From positions 1-64,000 of the forward strand of contig JABXHY010000001.1 of assembly GCA_013373375.1 (NCBI GenBank): a stretch of DNA of 64,000 nucleotides. The letters are read 5' to 3'. Positions 1 through 10,108 of the stretch are shown piece by piece. The position numbers were made by a program, and so were the translations under genes. The notes under the pieces are model-generated. The model was given only the letters and a program-made list of their open reading frames with translations. It did no database searches and was not told where the DNA came from. How positions within the stretch are numbered: position 1 is the first letter of the stretch; each line of letters begins with the position of its first letter. This stretch comes from Gammaproteobacteria bacterium. Its GTDB lineage: Bacteria > Pseudomonadota > Gammaproteobacteria > Enterobacterales > Kangiellaceae.

Positions 1-764
1 CCCTTAGTTGGTACACCCCATGGAGTTACAGGATGACGGCCACCTGAGGTACGTCCCTCACCACCACCGTGTGGATGGTCGACTGGGTTCATAGCAACGC
101 CTCGAACAGTAGGACGAACTCCACGCCATCGCGATGCACCAGCTTTACCTAGTGAGCGAAGCATATGTTCGGCGTTACCAACTTCACCAATTGTTGCACG
201 ACATTCAGAAAGAACACGTCGAGTTTCACCAGAGCGCAAACGTAAAGTTACGTATGACGTTCCGCGAGCAATAATTTGAGCGTAAGTTCCAGCAGAACGT
301 GCCATTTGAGCACCTTTGCCAGGCTTCATTTCAACACAGTGAACGGTAGAGCCCACTGGGATGTTACGCATTGGTAAAGTGTTACCTGCTTTAATAGGAG
401 CGTGATCACCAGATACAACTTGGTCACCAGCTTGCAGGCCTTTTGGTGCAATGATGTAACGTCGCTCACCGTCTTTATATAAAACAAGAGCGATATTTGC
501 ACTGCGATTTGGATCGTATTCAATGCGCTCAACTGTCGCAGGAATACCATCTTTATTTCGTTTGAAATCAACTAAACGGTAATGTTGACGATGCCCACCA
601 CCAATGTGACGAACCGTGATACGACCGTTGTTATTTCGACCGCCACTTTTGCTTTTCTTATCTAAAAGAGCAGCATGTGGCTTGCCTTTATGTAACTCAG
701 AGTTAACCACTTTAACGACAAAGCGGCGCCCTGCAGAAGTTGGTTTAGCTTTTACAATAGCCAT
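1..764 (-). CDS. rplB: 50S ribosomal protein L2 (3' end missing at window edge)
   Basis: L2 is a large-subunit protein that binds 23S rRNA near the peptidyl-transferase centre. The reading frame opens at 764 (start [14 protein letters not shown]) after an AGGTGAATTGAG ribosome binding site. It stays open to the window edge, ending in PWGVPTKG, which in the family lies about 20 residues before the C-terminus. About 254 of roughly 274 residues are therefore present. The conserved HPHGGGEGR segment is visible. It lies 18 nt downstream of rplW in the usual S10 operon order, so the rest of the operon (rpsS, rplV, rpsC and so on) is expected to the left. Identification is secure. Confidence 0.98.
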   Translation of the reverse strand, partial: MAIVKAKPTSAGRRFVVKVVNSELHKGKPHAALLDKKSKSGGRNNNGRITVRHIGGGHRQHYRLVDFKRNKDGIPATVERIEYDPNRSANIALVLYKDGERRYIIAPKGLQAGDQVVSGDHAPIKAGNTLPMRNIPVGSTVHCVEMKPGKGAQMARSAGTYAQIIARGTSYVTLRLRSGETRRVLSECRATIGEVGNAEHMLRSLGKAGASRWRGVRPTVRGVAMNPVDHPHGGGEGRTSGGRHPVTPWGVPTK

Positions 765-782
765 CTCAATTCACCTCTTCGC

Positions 783-1076
783 TTACTCGGCGCCTACAAA
801 GTCGATGTCCTGACCTTCTTTCAGAGACACGTAGGCTTTTTTCCAATTCTTACGACGACCAGACATCATCCCAACGCGCTTGGTTTTACCTTTAACGTTA
901 AGAGTTCGCACTGACTCGACTTCTACTTCAAACATAGCTTCAACCGCTTTTTTGATTTCAAGCTTGTTTGCATCTTTTGCAACTTTAAAAACGAACTGAC
1001 CATCTTCAGCAGAGATCGTCGCTTTTTCAGAAATATGAGGTGCCAAAAGCACATTCGCTAAACGTTCTTGGTTCAT
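783..1076 (-). CDS. rplW: 50S ribosomal protein L23
   Basis: L23 sits at the exit of the polypeptide tunnel and is the docking site for trigger factor and SRP. The 97-residue protein has family-typical length. It contains the N-terminal [11 protein letters not shown] segment and the [19 protein letters not shown] core that binds 23S rRNA. The ATG overlaps the rplD stop codon by 4 nt (ATGA), indicating translational coupling. It is the fourth gene of the S10 operon. Confidence 0.98.
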   Translation of the reverse strand: MNQERLANVLLAPHISEKATISAEDGQFVFKVAKDANKLEIKKAVEAMFEVEVESVRTLNVKGKTKRVGMMSGRRKNWKKAYVSLKEGQDIDFVGAE

Positions 1077-1690
1077 CCTAGCATCTCCTCAAATTTCTTA
1101 ACGGCAGCAACTGTCATCAAGACTTTATCGAAAGCTATCAAGCTAACAGGATCAACGCCTTGAGGATCGCGAACATCTACTTTGTGTAGGTTGCGAGCAG
1201 CAAGGTAAAGATTTTCTTCAACGTTTTCTGTCACGATAAGAACATCTTTAAGCTCTAATTCTTTCAACTTGCCAACCAATTCTTTCGTCTTTGGCGCAGC
1301 AACTGCGAAATCTTCAACAACAATCAAACGCTCTTGGCGTACTAATTCAGACAAAATCGCCTGCATCGCGCCACGGTACATTTTCTTGTTTACTTTTTGT
1401 GTATAGTCTTGTGGCTTAGCCGCAAACGTTACACCACCTGCACGCCAAATCGGACTACGAATCGTACCCGCTCGAGCGCGACCAGTACCTTTTTGACGCC
1501 ATGGTTTCTTACCACCACCACTCACTTCGCTACGAGTTTTTTGAGCACGAGTACCAGAGCGACCCGCTGCCATATATGCAACGACTACTTGATGTACTAA
1601 CGACTCATTGAACTCGCGGCCAAAAGCAGTTTCAGAAACTTGCAATGCGCCACTTGCGTTATTGCCGGGAACAGATAAATTAATTTCCAT
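1073..1690 (-). CDS. rplD: 50S ribosomal protein L4
   Basis: L4 binds 23S rRNA and lines the exit tunnel. In enterobacteria it also represses its own operon through the S10 leader. The 205-residue product contains the conserved loop region [20 protein letters not shown] followed by [20 protein letters not shown]-like residues. Length matches the family (about 201). It is preceded by rplC with an 11-nt gap and overlaps rplW. An attenuator-like hairpin upstream of rpsJ (2776-2815) makes L4 autoregulation plausible here; that link is inferred. Confidence 0.98.
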   Translation of the reverse strand: MEINLSVPGNNASGALQVSETAFGREFNESLVHQVVVAYMAAGRSGTRAQKTRSEVSGGGKKPWRQKGTGRARAGTIRSPIWRAGGVTFAAKPQDYTQKVNKKMYRGAMQAILSELVRQERLIVVEDFAVAAPKTKELVGKLKELELKDVLIVTENVEENLYLAARNLHKVDVRDPQGVDPVSLIAFDKVLMTVAAVKKFEEMLG

Positions 1691-1701
1691 TCGTCTTCCC
1701 C

Positions 1702-2337
1702 TTAGCTAACTTTAACTGCTGGACGAACGATAACATCGCCGCCAACGGCACCAGGAACAGCGCCTTTAATTAAAATGATATTACGCTCTGCGTCTACGCG
1801 AACAACTTCTAAAGTTTGCGTGGTGACTCGCTCAGCGCCCATGTGTCCAGACATCTTTTTGCCTTTGAATACACGACCTGGAGTTTGGTTTTGACCAATA
1901 GAACCAGGTACACGGTGAGAGATAGAGTTACCATGAGTCGCGTCTTGTCCACGGAAATTCCAACGCTTAATGGTACCGGCATAACCTTTACCTTTTGACG
2001 TTCCTGTTACGTCGACTTTCTGGCCAGCTTCGAAGATATCAATTTTGATTTCACTTCCAAGCTCTAAACCTTCAGTTGAATCGACGCGGAATTCCCATAA
2101 TCCACGACCTGCTTCTACTCCTGCTTTCTTATAGTGACCAGCAGCAGCTTTCGTTACGCGAGAAGCTTTTTTACTACCCGTAGTCACCTGAACAGCACTA
2201 TAGCCGTCAGTATCTTGTGTTTTAACCTGAGTAATGCGATTGGCTTCTACTTCAACCACAGTTACAGGAATAGACTCACCATTCTCTGTAAATACTCGGG
2301 TCATTCCGCTTTTGCGGCCTACGATTCCGATTGTCAT
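1702..2337 (-). CDS. rplC: 50S ribosomal protein L3
   Basis: L3 is an early-assembly protein of the large subunit. The 211-residue product begins [16 protein letters not shown] and contains the conserved [15 protein letters not shown] and [15 protein letters not shown] segments. In many gammaproteobacteria the Gln of this GQ motif is methylated by PrmB. Its 90-nt gap from rpsJ shows no clear terminator. It is the second gene of the S10 operon. Confidence 0.98.
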   Translation of the reverse strand: MTIGIVGRKSGMTRVFTENGESIPVTVVEVEANRITQVKTQDTDGYSAVQVTTGSKKASRVTKAAAGHYKKAGVEAGRGLWEFRVDSTEGLELGSEIKIDIFEAGQKVDVTGTSKGKGYAGTIKRWNFRGQDATHGNSISHRVPGSIGQNQTPGRVFKGKKMSGHMGAERVTTQTLEVVRVDAERNIILIKGAVPGAVGGDVIVRPAVKVS

Positions 2338-2427
2338 GTTACGGCCCTCTAAATGACACTGGCTTTACCAGCATCTCTAGTCTTAAATCTTCAGTAATTA
2401 CTGTTATTAGTAAAAACCTGCTTCCAG

Positions 2428-2739
2428 TTACGACAAGCTGATTTGAACGTCTACACCAGCAGCTAAGTCAAGCTTCATAAGTGCATCAACGGTTTTATCC
2501 GTTGGTTCAACAATGTCTACCAAACGTTTGTGAGTACGAATTTCGTATTGGTCTCGCGCGTCTTTGTTAACGTGCGGAGAAACTAATACGGTGTAACGTT
2601 CTTTACGCGTCGGTAATGGGATTGGCCCACATACCTGAGCACCAGTACGCTTCGCAGTGTTCACGATTTCTGCAGTAGACTGGTCAATCAACTTGTGGTC
2701 GAAAGCTTTAAGTCGAATTCGAATACGCTGCTTTGCCAT
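2428..2739 (-). CDS. rpsJ: 30S ribosomal protein S10 (NusE)
   Basis: S10 is a small-subunit head protein that also acts in transcription antitermination as NusE. I place the start at 2739 ([15 protein letters not shown]), which gives the universal 103-residue length. An in-frame start at 2763 would add an eight-residue extension not seen in the family. The C-terminus ends in VDVQISLS as expected. This is the first gene of the operon. The str operon genes rpsL, rpsG, fusA and tuf that commonly precede it are absent here, and the operon has its own promoter. Confidence 0.98.
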   Translation of the reverse strand: MAKQRIRIRLKAFDHKLIDQSTAEIVNTAKRTGAQVCGPIPLPTRKERYTVLVSPHVNKDARDQYEIRTHKRLVDIVEPTDKTVDALMKLDLAAGVDVQISLS

Positions 2740-2947
2740 CGCAAAGACACTCCAATTAGTCAATTTTTAAATGTCAAAAACCGCCCTCCCAGTCATTTAC
2801 TGAGAAACGGCAGTTATACCAGTTCGAATCCCATATCAGATTCGATTGTCCTTGTTGAGATCGAAAATTACGCTCTCAAGCCTCGCTGTTACTACCCTGC
2901 TGAGCAGGTGGGTGCGCGGCATTTCATCCATGTCCCTACTACGAGGG
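2740..2947 (-). promoter_or_regulatory. S10 operon mRNA leader
   Basis: About 200 nt separate the predicted transcription start (near 2947) from rpsJ. The leader holds a perfect 5-bp hairpin, CCTGC-TCA-GCAGG on the transcript (2896-2908), and a larger hairpin with a U-run directly before rpsJ (2776-2815). Leader length and arrangement resemble the enterobacterial S10 leader, where L4 causes attenuation and translational repression. That function is inferred by analogy. Confidence 0.6.
2776..2815 (-). terminator. Attenuator-like hairpin in the S10 leader
   Basis: On the minus-strand transcript, AACTGCC (2815-2809) pairs with GGCGGTT (2785-2779) with one G-U pair. Inside it TCTCAGT (2805-2799) pairs with ACTGGGA (2793-2787), with one G-U pair and a loop of AAATG. 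Five U residues follow directly (2780-2776). An intrinsic-terminator shape just before the first gene of an operon fits an L4-responsive attenuator rather than a true terminator. Confidence 0.6.
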
Positions 2948-2953
2948 CGCGCC

Positions 2954-2982
2954 ATTATATGAGAAGTTCATTTTCTAAGCAA
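2954..2982 (-). promoter_or_regulatory. Promoter of the S10 operon
   Basis: The minus strand carries TTGCTT (2982-2977), a 17-nt spacer and a perfect TATAAT (2959-2954). The discriminator that follows is GC-rich (GGCGCGCCC), a feature of stringently controlled promoters of ribosomal genes. Confidence 0.8.
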
Positions 2983-3294
2983 GTCGAATTCTAAATTTCT
3001 CTTTCGATTATACAAACAAGCTTTGAAAGGTATCTTTTGAAGTGAGTTTGAATGGTGAGTTTATTGGACTACTGAGTGCCCAAAGCACCACGTAAAAATT
3101 AACGACGGTAACTTGTCAGTTGGTTAATAATATAAGATGAGCACTAGTTACTTCAAAATTTTTCAAAAATCTAGACTTTCTGAGCGATCTAATACTCGAT
3201 TATAAACCCCAACAAACCATTGTAAGTTAACGAAGTTTTATTAACAGAAACTTATATTGTGTTTATTCCACTTTTTGACCGAAATTTATTCAAT

Positions 3295-3345
3295 AAGGGA
3301 TAACTCTTAATAAACAACTAGTGTATAATGCGCGCCTTTTCGGCG
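3295..3345 (+). promoter_or_regulatory. Promoter of the EF-G paralogue gene
   Basis: A perfect TATAAT lies at 3324-3329 and is followed by GCGCGCC, a GC-rich discriminator nearly the same as that of the divergent rpsJ promoter. No good -35 hexamer is visible at 16-18 nt spacing. The shared discriminator suggests ppGpp/DksA control; this is an inference. Confidence 0.6.
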
Positions 3346-3430
3346 ACGAGTAGATTGAATTTCGTTTAAAAATGCCCAGAATTCAGGTTTTTGAACCAAC
3401 TTTTTAATTGTAACAATGTAGAGTAGAACA

Positions 3431-5515
3431 ATGGCTGACTTATCTAAATACAGAAATATAGGCATTTTCGCTCACGTGGACGCGGGTAAAACCACCACTA
3501 CTGAGCGTATTTTAAAGCTTACCGGTAAAATTCATAAAACTGGTGAAGTTCACGATGGTGAATCCACCACTGACTTCATGGAACAGGAAGCAGAGCGTGG
3601 TATTACTATCCAGTCAGCTGCAACGACCTGTTTCTGGAAAGATCACCGCTTAAACATCATCGATACTCCCGGACACGTTGACTTCACAGTTGAAGTATAT
3701 CGTTCTTTGAAAGTTCTCGATGGTGGTGTAGGTGTTTTCTGTGGTTCAGGTGGTGTTGAGCCTCAATCAGAAACCAACTGGCGTTATGCAAACGAATCAG
3801 AAGTTGCTCGAATCATATTCGTTAACAAACTTGATCGTATGGGTGCAGACTTCTATCGGGTCGTTAAACAAGTAAAAGACGTACTTGGTGCGAACCCATT
3901 AGTTATGACTTTGCCAATCGGCATTGAAGACGACTTTAAAGGGGTTGTCGACTTACTTGAGCAAAAAGCTTACATTTGGGACGACACTGGTTTACCTGAA
4001 AATTACGAAGTCGTTGATATTCCAGACGACCTAAAAGACAAAGCAGCTGAGTACCGCGAAATGCTTATCGAAACTGCCGTTGAGCAAGACGATGAGTTGA
4101 TGGAAAAATATTTAGAAGGTGAAGAGCCTTCAATTGTAGACATCAAGCGTTGTATTCGTAAAGGTACTCGTGACCTAGCGTTCTTCCCGACTTTCTGTGG
4201 TTCTGCATTTAAAAACAAAGGTGTTCAAAACGTACTTGACGCTGTTGTCGATTACTTGCCTTCTCCAACAGAAGTAGATCCACAACCTTTGACTGACGAA
4301 GAAGGTAATGAGACAGGTGAAGTTGCAACTGTTTCTGTTGACGAGCCACTACGTGCGCTTGCGTTCAAAATTATGGATGACCGCTTTGGAGCTTTGACTT
4401 TTATTCGGATTTACTCAGGTAAATTGAATAAAGGTACTACCGTTCTAAACTCATTCACAGGTAAAACAGAACGTATTGGTCGAATGGTAGAAATGCACGC
4501 CAATGAACGGACTGAATTAGAAAGTGCACAAGCCGGTGACATTCTCGCGGTTGTTGGTATGAAAAACGTTCAGACTGGCCACACGCTTTGTGATGTTAAC
4601 CATCCTTGCACACTAGAGCCAATGGTATTCCCAGAGCCTGTTATATCTATTGCGGTTGCACCGCGTGATAAAGGAGCTTCTGAAAAGTTGGGTGTTGCAC
4701 TAGGTAAGATGATTGCAGAAGATCCTTCTTTCCAAGTTGAAACCGATCAAGATTCTGGCGAAACTATTCTGAAAGGAATGGGTGAACTTCACTTAGATAT
4801 CAAAGTTGATATCTTGAAGCGTACTCACGGTGTTGAGCTTGATGTGGGTAAACCTCAGGTTGCTTATCGCGAGACAATCACTCAACGTGTAGAAGACAGT
4901 TACACGCACAAGAAACAGTCTGGTGGTTCTGGTCAATTTGGTAAAATCGACTACATCATCGAGCCAGGCGAGCAAAGCAGCGGATTCGAGTTTGAGTCTA
5001 AAGTTGTAGGTGGTAACGTTCCTAAAGAATTCTGGCCAGCAATTGAAAAAGGTTTCAAGGGCATGATGTCAGAGGGTGTTCTTGCTGGCTACCCAGTACT
5101 TGATGTTAAAGTTACGTTAATGGATGGAGCCTACCATGCTGTCGACTCATCAGCAGTTGCTTTCGAAATCGCAGCTAAAGGTGCGTTCCGTCAATCGATT
5201 CCAAAAGCCGGCGCACAGTTACTTGAGCCGATCATGAAAGTGGACGTTTTCACTCCAGAAGACCATGTTGGTGACGTAATCGGTGACTTAAACCGTCGTC
5301 GCGGAATGATCAGCGGACAAGAAGCTGGCGCAACTGGTGTTCGTATTAAAGGCGAAGTACCACTGTCAGAAATGTTTGGTTATATCGGACACTTACGTAC
5401 TATGACTTCAGGACGTGGACAGTTCTCAATGGAGTTTGCGAAGTACTCTCCATGTCCAGCGAATGTTGCAGAACAAGTCATCGCTGAAGCGAAAGAGCGT
5501 AACGAGAAAAAATAA
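3431..5515 (+). CDS. fusA2: Elongation factor G, second paralogue type (EF-G1B / FusA2)
   Basis: This translational GTPase drives translocation on the ribosome. The 694-residue protein has the P-loop AHVDAGKTT (14-22), a G2 threonine in [14 protein letters not shown] and NKLD, then domains II to V. The N-terminus [13 protein letters not shown] and the stretches [20 protein letters not shown] and [16 protein letters not shown] are as I recall them from the second EF-G of Vibrio and Pseudomonas (FusA2, EF-G1B). They do not match the str-operon EF-G, whose N-terminus carries TPIERYRNIGI. In P. aeruginosa the two paralogues have been reported to divide translocation and recycling. It stands alone with its own promoter and terminator, divergent from rpsJ, so a str-operon EF-G is expected elsewhere. 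The subtype call is from memory of family signatures. Confidence 0.85.
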   Translation: MADLSKYRNIGIFAHVDAGKTTTTERILKLTGKIHKTGEVHDGESTTDFMEQEAERGITIQSAATTCFWKDHRLNIIDTPGHVDFTVEVYRSLKVLDGGVGVFCGSGGVEPQSETNWRYANESEVARIIFVNKLDRMGADFYRVVKQVKDVLGANPLVMTLPIGIEDDFKGVVDLLEQKAYIWDDTGLPENYEVVDIPDDLKDKAAEYREMLIETAVEQDDELMEKYLEGEEPSIVDIKRCIRKGTRDLAFFPTFCGSAFKNKGVQNVLDAVVDYLPSPTEVDPQPLTDEEGNETGEVATVSVDEPLRALAFKIMDDRFGALTFIRIYSGKLNKGTTVLNSFTGKTERIGRMVEMHANERTELESAQAGDILAVVGMKNVQTGHTLCDVNHPCTLEPMVFPEPVISIAVAPRDKGASEKLGVALGKMIAEDPSFQVETDQDSGETILKGMGELHLDIKVDILKRTHGVELDVGKPQVAYRETITQRVEDSYTHKKQSGGSGQFGKIDYIIEPGEQSSGFEFESKVVGGNVPKEFWPAIEKGFKGMMSEGVLAGYPVLDVKVTLMDGAYHAVDSSAVAFEIAAKGAFRQSIPKAGAQLLEPIMKVDVFTPEDHVGDVIGDLNRRRGMISGQEAGATGVRIKGEVPLSEMFGYIGHLRTMTSGRGQFSMEFAKYSPCPANVAEQVIAEAKERNEKK

Positions 5516-5544
5516 TTTCGTTAAGCACACTTGCTGAAATAACT

Positions 5545-5580
5545 AACCCCGACTGGTTCGCCACTCGGGGTTATTTTTTT
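5545..5580 (+). terminator. Rho-independent terminator of the EF-G gene
   Basis: The perfect 8-bp stem AACCCCGA (5545-5552) / TCGGGGTT (5565-5572) is followed by ATTTTTTT. It lies 30 nt after the EF-G stop codon. Confidence 0.9.
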
Positions 5581-5620
5581 CCTGGAAATTAATATCAGAA
5601 GAATAAGGTAATATGCATCG

Positions 5621-6559
5621 ATGTATGCCATTTTAATTGCGATAGTTCCACTGCTCAGCCTTATTGCTTTAGGGTTCGCGCTCGGACGGTTTAATTTTAT
5701 TAATGCAGCTCAGTTGGCAGGCTTATCAAAACTGACGTTTACTGCTTTTATTCCTTGTCTACTGTTTCTTAGCATTTATCAAAGTGAAGATCTCTCAAGC
5801 GTAAGCTTCGATCTACTTTTCGCATTTTATTTTCCTGTTATTACATTATTTGTACTTAGCTTTATCGTGTACCGACAGTTTTTCTCACGGTCGTTCGAAA
5901 AGTCTGAGTTGCTTTCACTCGCCACCACCTTTTCAAATAACGTTTTAATTGGCATACCTATATTACTTGGTTTAATTGGGGAAAAAATACTGCTACCCGC
6001 TTTTGTCATTGTGTCGATACACAGCCTTATTTTATTCTCGTTGACCAGCTTTTTTGCAGGTTTTAGAGCCGCAAGTGAACAGTCATGGTATAGAACAGTC
6101 GCGATGAGTTTATGGATTACAACGCGCAGTCCTATCGTACTCAGTTTAATGTTAGGCTTATTGTTTAAATGGCTTGATGTACCAGTTCATGAGCTGATTA
6201 TTATACCTCTAACATTTTTAAAAGAAGCCGCGCTACCTTGCGCCCTTCTCGTTCTAGGTTTAACTCTTTCACAATATAAAACAGAGTCAAATCTAAAACT
6301 GACAACTTCGGTGTTATTCGCCAAACTGATTCTGTTGCCCTTTTGCATTTACTTGAGTGCTTCTGCCCTATTTTCTCTACCCGATTGGCTGGTGGCAGTG
6401 ACCGTTGTTTTGTCTGCGTCACCCGTAGGGCTAAATGTATTCATGTTTGCATCACAAGATAGCCAAGCATCGCCTTATCTCGCGAGTGCAATTTTAACAT
6501 CAACTCTATTATCCATACTGACGGTACCTCTTTGGTTAATATGGCTTGGTTTAACGTAA
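5621..6559 (+). CDS. AEC-family (auxin efflux carrier-like) transporter
   Basis: This inner-membrane permease of 312 residues is almost entirely hydrophobic, with about ten predicted membrane segments. It starts MYAILIAIVPLLSLIALGF. Family-typical features are the PCLLFLSI stretch in the first half, the SNNVLIGIPILLG segment after the central loop, and the C-terminal ASPVGLNVFMFASQ segment. Members export or exchange small organic acids such as malate, but the substrate here cannot be read from sequence. The start follows an AAGGTAAT ribosome binding site. It lies between the EF-G terminator and trhO and appears monocistronic. Confidence 0.85.
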   Translation: MYAILIAIVPLLSLIALGFALGRFNFINAAQLAGLSKLTFTAFIPCLLFLSIYQSEDLSSVSFDLLFAFYFPVITLFVLSFIVYRQFFSRSFEKSELLSLATTFSNNVLIGIPILLGLIGEKILLPAFVIVSIHSLILFSLTSFFAGFRAASEQSWYRTVAMSLWITTRSPIVLSLMLGLLFKWLDVPVHELIIIPLTFLKEAALPCALLVLGLTLSQYKTESNLKLTTSVLFAKLILLPFCIYLSASALFSLPDWLVAVTVVLSASPVGLNVFMFASQDSQASPYLASAILTSTLLSILTVPLWLIWLGLT

Positions 6560-6587
6560 TTTAGAAATTTTTATTTAATCCTTACAC

Positions 6588-6615
6588 TTGATAAGGTTTT
6601 ATATTTCCTTATAAT
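6588..6615 (+). promoter_or_regulatory. Promoter upstream of trhO
   Basis: TTGATA (6588-6593), a 16-nt spacer and a perfect TATAAT (6610-6615) lie about 75 nt before the trhO start. Confidence 0.65.
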
Positions 6616-6692
6616 GCCCGCTCAGTGAACTATTACTGTTCAATTTTCAAACAAGCACCGAATTTACGATTCGGCAAGCAGGAGACTAATCG

Positions 6693-7685
6693 ATGACTTA
6701 TGTTGTCTGTGCACTTTATAAATTTGTGAAGTTTGAAAGCTTTAATGAATTTCGCAATCCACTTCTCAATGAAATGACCAACCACAATATTGTAGGAACA
6801 CTTCTATTAGCTCACGAAGGTATCAATGGAACGGTAGCAGGATCACGCCAATCAATTGACCATTTATTAGCATGGTTAAATACCAATGAGCATTTGAATC
6901 CTATCGAGTATAAAGAGTCTTTTACCGACATCTGCCCTTTTAAACGCACCAAAGTTAAATTAAAAAAAGAAATTGTTACTATGGGTGTGGAAAATATTGA
7001 TCCTAATAAAACCGTTGGAACTTATGTGGAAGCTAAAGACTGGAATACATTGATTAGCGACCCAGAAGTGCTGTTAGTTGATACTCGAAATGACTATGAA
7101 GTCGAAGTTGGCACTTTTGAGCATGCGGTTAATCCTCACACAGAAACTTTTCGTGAATTTCCTGATTACGTAAAAGATCATTTAGATCCAAAGAAACATA
7201 AAAAAGTTGCCATGTTTTGTACCGGAGGAATTCGCTGCGAAAAATCAACTGCTTATTTGAAAGAGCAAGGTTTCGATGAGGTTTATCACCTGAAAGGTGG
7301 CATCTTAAAATACCTTGAAGAAGTACCCAAAGAACAATCTTTATGGAAAGGTGAATGCTTTGTTTTCGATGACCGCGTAACGGTTAATCATGATCTTGAG
7401 CGTGGAGGTTATGATCAGTGCCACGCCTGTCGCTTACCCATTACAGAACAAGATAAACAAAGTGAGCTTTTCGAAAAAGGCGTCAGTTGTCCTCATTGTT
7501 TTGATAAAACAACATCAGAACAAAAAGAACGTTATGCGCAACGTGAATTACAAATTCATCTAGCAAAACAGCGCGGTGAAGAACATATCGGAAATGAAGC
7601 TGCCACCATGCTTGCACAAAAAAAGCGTCGTAAAAGAGAGCGAATTGCGAAGCAGAGAGAGCTTGCACAAAAAGTGGTTGAATAA
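6693..7685 (+). CDS. trhO: tRNA uridine(34) hydroxylase, rhodanese family (formerly YceA)
   Basis: TrhO carries out the oxygen-dependent hydroxylation of uridine 34 in certain tRNAs, the precursor of cmo5U and mcmo5U wobble modifications. The 330-residue protein has the N-terminal UPF0176 domain ([10 protein letters not shown] near 41-50). A central rhodanese domain has the active-site loop [11 protein letters not shown] with Cys176 and Cys182. A C-terminal Cys cluster (CHAC...CPHC) is probably zinc-binding, followed by a basic tail ([13 protein letters not shown]). Length fits the family. GCAGGAGACTAATCG upstream gives a strong ribosome binding site. It has its own promoter. Confidence 0.92.
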   Translation: MTYVVCALYKFVKFESFNEFRNPLLNEMTNHNIVGTLLLAHEGINGTVAGSRQSIDHLLAWLNTNEHLNPIEYKESFTDICPFKRTKVKLKKEIVTMGVENIDPNKTVGTYVEAKDWNTLISDPEVLLVDTRNDYEVEVGTFEHAVNPHTETFREFPDYVKDHLDPKKHKKVAMFCTGGIRCEKSTAYLKEQGFDEVYHLKGGILKYLEEVPKEQSLWKGECFVFDDRVTVNHDLERGGYDQCHACRLPITEQDKQSELFEKGVSCPHCFDKTTSEQKERYAQRELQIHLAKQRGEEHIGNEAATMLAQKKRRKRERIAKQRELAQKVVE

Positions 7686-7717
7686 ACGATTCTTTATCTT
7701 AACTCTTAATAAAATTA

Positions 7718-7744
7718 AAAAGGCCTCACTCATAAGAGTGAGGC
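7718..7744 (-). terminator. Rho-independent terminator of the PKD-subtilase gene
   Basis: Perfect 9-bp stem GCCTCACTC (7723-7731) / GAGTGAGGC (7736-7744) with a 4-nt loop. On the minus strand it is followed by CTTTTTAATTTTATT, so it serves the minus-strand protease. It may also slow convergent transcription from trhO. Confidence 0.85.
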
Positions 7745-7779
7745 AAGATCAGACATTTATTTTTATTCTTATTGCTTTA

Positions 7780-9945
7780 TTAGTAGCTTACAGTCACTTC
7801 GTTTGAACAGTTATCAGTACCTGCATCACATACTCGATAGGTGCCACTGCCACTGAACCAACGTCGCTCTGACCAACTACCATCATTTGCAGTTGTTGCA
7901 AGACGACTTCCGTTTCGGTAGATATCAACATTGTCGCCACTTGCGTCACTCCAACTTAAGTTGATTGTGTGAATAATCCAGAATGAATCAACTGATGCTG
8001 ATAAAGTGATATCGCCACCACCAGGAGGTGCTTCAACCGTTACCTGCTGAGAAGACGAAGCTGATGCACCATCATCGTCTGTCACAGTTAAAGTAACAGT
8101 GTAAGTGCCAGCTTCAGCAAACTCGTGAGTAGGATCAGAGTCAGTGCTGCTGTTACCATCACCAAAGTTCCAACTGTATCCACGGATGTCGCCGTCAGAA
8201 TCAGAACTTTCATCGGTGAAACGAACCACAAGGTCTCGAGCTGAGAAACTAAATGCTGCTGTTGGAGGAATGTTTTCGCTTCCGCCATCTTCAACAACCA
8301 CCTCATCAATATATTCAGCTGATGCACCATCGTCATCGGTTACTGTTAAAGAAACGATAAAAGTTCCAGCTTCAGCAAAGGTGTGACTAGGATTTTGCTC
8401 AGAACTGCTTTCACGGTCGCCAAAGTCCCAAGCCCATGCAACAACAGAACCGTCTCTGTCACTACTTTGATCGGTAAAGTCAACGGTTAAGCCATTAGCC
8501 GAGTAGCTGAAGTCAGGAGTAGGAGGAACATTAGCGTCACCATCAAGAGCTAATAAGGCCGCATGCGCGTCAATTATTCCGGTTCCACACTGATTACACG
8601 CCGCGCCAAAACCTCTCGCAGTATCCATCAATACCTGACTAATTTCCGCAGGCGTAGCAGATGGCTTTTTCGAATACATTAGTGCAGCAACACCAGCGGC
8701 ATGAGGCGCTGCCATTGAAGTACCTTGATAGAATGCGTAAGTATCATTTTCCGGACGCTGAGTTCCGCTGTTAAGCGTTGATAAAACACCGTTTGCAGCA
8801 CCAGACGACATTTCACCACCAGGAGCAGAAACTTCAACTGTCGCACCGAAGTTTGAGTAGCTAGCTTTTCCACCAGTACGACCAACCGCCGCAACAGTCA
8901 AAACATTATCACAACTCGCTGGCGTGAAACCTGAAGCGTCTGCATTACTGTTACCAGCGGCTGCAACAACTAAACTTCCCGCTGCAGTTATTTGGTTAAC
9001 CGCATCTTGCATTGCTGCATCACAGGCAGCTCCACCGCCCAGAGACATGTTCAATACTTTTGCTGGATTTTGATTAGATGGCACGCCAGGAACATCGATA
9101 CCTGCAGCCCATAACATACCTTCTTGAATGTCTGCTAAAGTACCACCACACTTACCAAGTACCCGAACAGGGACGACTTTAGCTTTGCTTGCGATCCCGG
9201 CAACGCCTTCACCGTTGTTACTAACAGCAGCAATAGTTCCCGCAACATGAGTTCCGTGCCAGCTACTGTTCTGAGAGCGAAATGCTCCACAATCAAAAAA
9301 TCCGAACCAGTCACCTTCATCACTTGCATCAGCGTCTCGTCCGTCACCGTCTCGCGCTGTGTCAGCGCTGGAAATAAAATCGTATCCACCAACAATGTTA
9401 GCTGCCAGGTCGGCGTGTGGACGATAACCAGTATCGATAACAGCAACCACTGCACCTTGTCCTTCGGTAATGTCCCATGCAGGCTCAGCATTGATACCGG
9501 CAGTACTTTCAAAATAGTGCCATTGCTCACCATACCGAGAGTCATTAGGCGTTGCCATAGAATACATTCGATAATTTGGTACCGCGTAAACAACATCACT
9601 TCGCTTTGAAAGCATGTTTACAAAGTCAGACTTTTTAAAAGCACCAGCCTGTTCAAAAGATACCAGTTGAGCACCTGTCGCTAACTGTCTTTTGAGCTTT
9701 AAGTTAACTCCGTTCGCTTTGTTGAACGCTGCTAACTTAGACTCAATTCCAGCTTTACTTAGGCCGCTATTGGAATCGAACTTTACAATTAACTCGAGAT
9801 CATTCTCGAAGTTTGGTGTACCAATTTTATTAAAACCTAACGAGCTATTGTCGGACGCAAATCCCGAGCCCATAGCAATTGTTGAGGTCACAATACTTGC
9901 TGTTACCCAATGTTTAAATGAGGGTCCTATCTTATTTTTAGTCAT
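7780..9945 (-). CDS. Secreted subtilisin-like serine protease (S8) with two PKD domains
   Basis: A 721-residue secreted endopeptidase. It begins with a signal peptide (about 1-30, MGSGFA|SDN) and a propeptide (about 45-125). The S8 catalytic domain has Asp171 (AVIDTGYRPH), His230 (SWHGTHVAGT) and Ser410 (GTSMAAPHAAG), with the oxyanion Asn in AAAGNSNAD. Two PKD domains follow (about 472-553 and 558-638), each with the WDFGD or WNFGDG core. The C-terminal domain (645-721) looks fibronectin III-like. Extracellular subtilases of marine bacteria often have this layout and degrade environmental protein. It has no GlyGly-CTERM tail, unlike the second subtilase in this window. It ends at a strong terminator and seems monocistronic. 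Confidence 0.93.
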   Translation of the reverse strand: MTKNKIGPSFKHWVTASIVTSTIAMGSGFASDNSSLGFNKIGTPNFENDLELIVKFDSNSGLSKAGIESKLAAFNKANGVNLKLKRQLATGAQLVSFEQAGAFKKSDFVNMLSKRSDVVYAVPNYRMYSMATPNDSRYGEQWHYFESTAGINAEPAWDITEGQGAVVAVIDTGYRPHADLAANIVGGYDFISSADTARDGDGRDADASDEGDWFGFFDCGAFRSQNSSWHGTHVAGTIAAVSNNGEGVAGIASKAKVVPVRVLGKCGGTLADIQEGMLWAAGIDVPGVPSNQNPAKVLNMSLGGGAACDAAMQDAVNQITAAGSLVVAAAGNSNADASGFTPASCDNVLTVAAVGRTGGKASYSNFGATVEVSAPGGEMSSGAANGVLSTLNSGTQRPENDTYAFYQGTSMAAPHAAGVAALMYSKKPSATPAEISQVLMDTARGFGAACNQCGTGIIDAHAALLALDGDANVPPTPDFSYSANGLTVDFTDQSSDRDGSVVAWAWDFGDRESSSEQNPSHTFAEAGTFIVSLTVTDDDGASAEYIDEVVVEDGGSENIPPTAAFSFSARDLVVRFTDESSDSDGDIRGYSWNFGDGNSSTDSDPTHEFAEAGTYTVTLTVTDDDGASASSSQQVTVEAPPGGGDITLSASVDSFWIIHTINLSWSDASGDNVDIYRNGSRLATTANDGSWSERRWFSGSGTYRVCDAGTDNCSNEVTVSY

Positions 9946-10108
9946 TATTCACTCCATACATTTTATCTGTAGGGTGTTATCACCCAGCACCAGAAGTATG
10001 AGATTTGACTAAGGAGTTCAAGGTACTATTTGCTTATATTTGCGATTAACCCCGATATTGGAATTTGCAGAAAAGTAAATGAGACAATTAGAACAAGTCC
10101 TAATAACC

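Larger units (their letters stand above)
2764..3430. other. 667-bp divergent intergenic region between rpsJ and the EF-G gene
   Basis: The left third is the S10 leader and promoter (to about 2982). The right end carries the EF-G gene promoter (-10 at 3324-3329) and about 95 nt of untranslated leader. I see no gene, tRNA or clear terminator in the middle stretch (about 2990-3290), which is AT-rich. Confidence 0.7.

Noticed and set aside
1397-1600. Plus-strand open frame inside rplD
   Set aside because: Lies fully within a universally conserved ribosomal gene in another frame, with no ribosome binding site.
2740-2763. Upstream extension of the S10 frame
   Set aside because: Would add residues never seen in S10; the internal ATG gives the exact family length.
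3275-3280. TTGACC as the -35 element of the EF-G gene promoter
   Set aside because: It lies 43 nt from the TATAAT, too far for one promoter.
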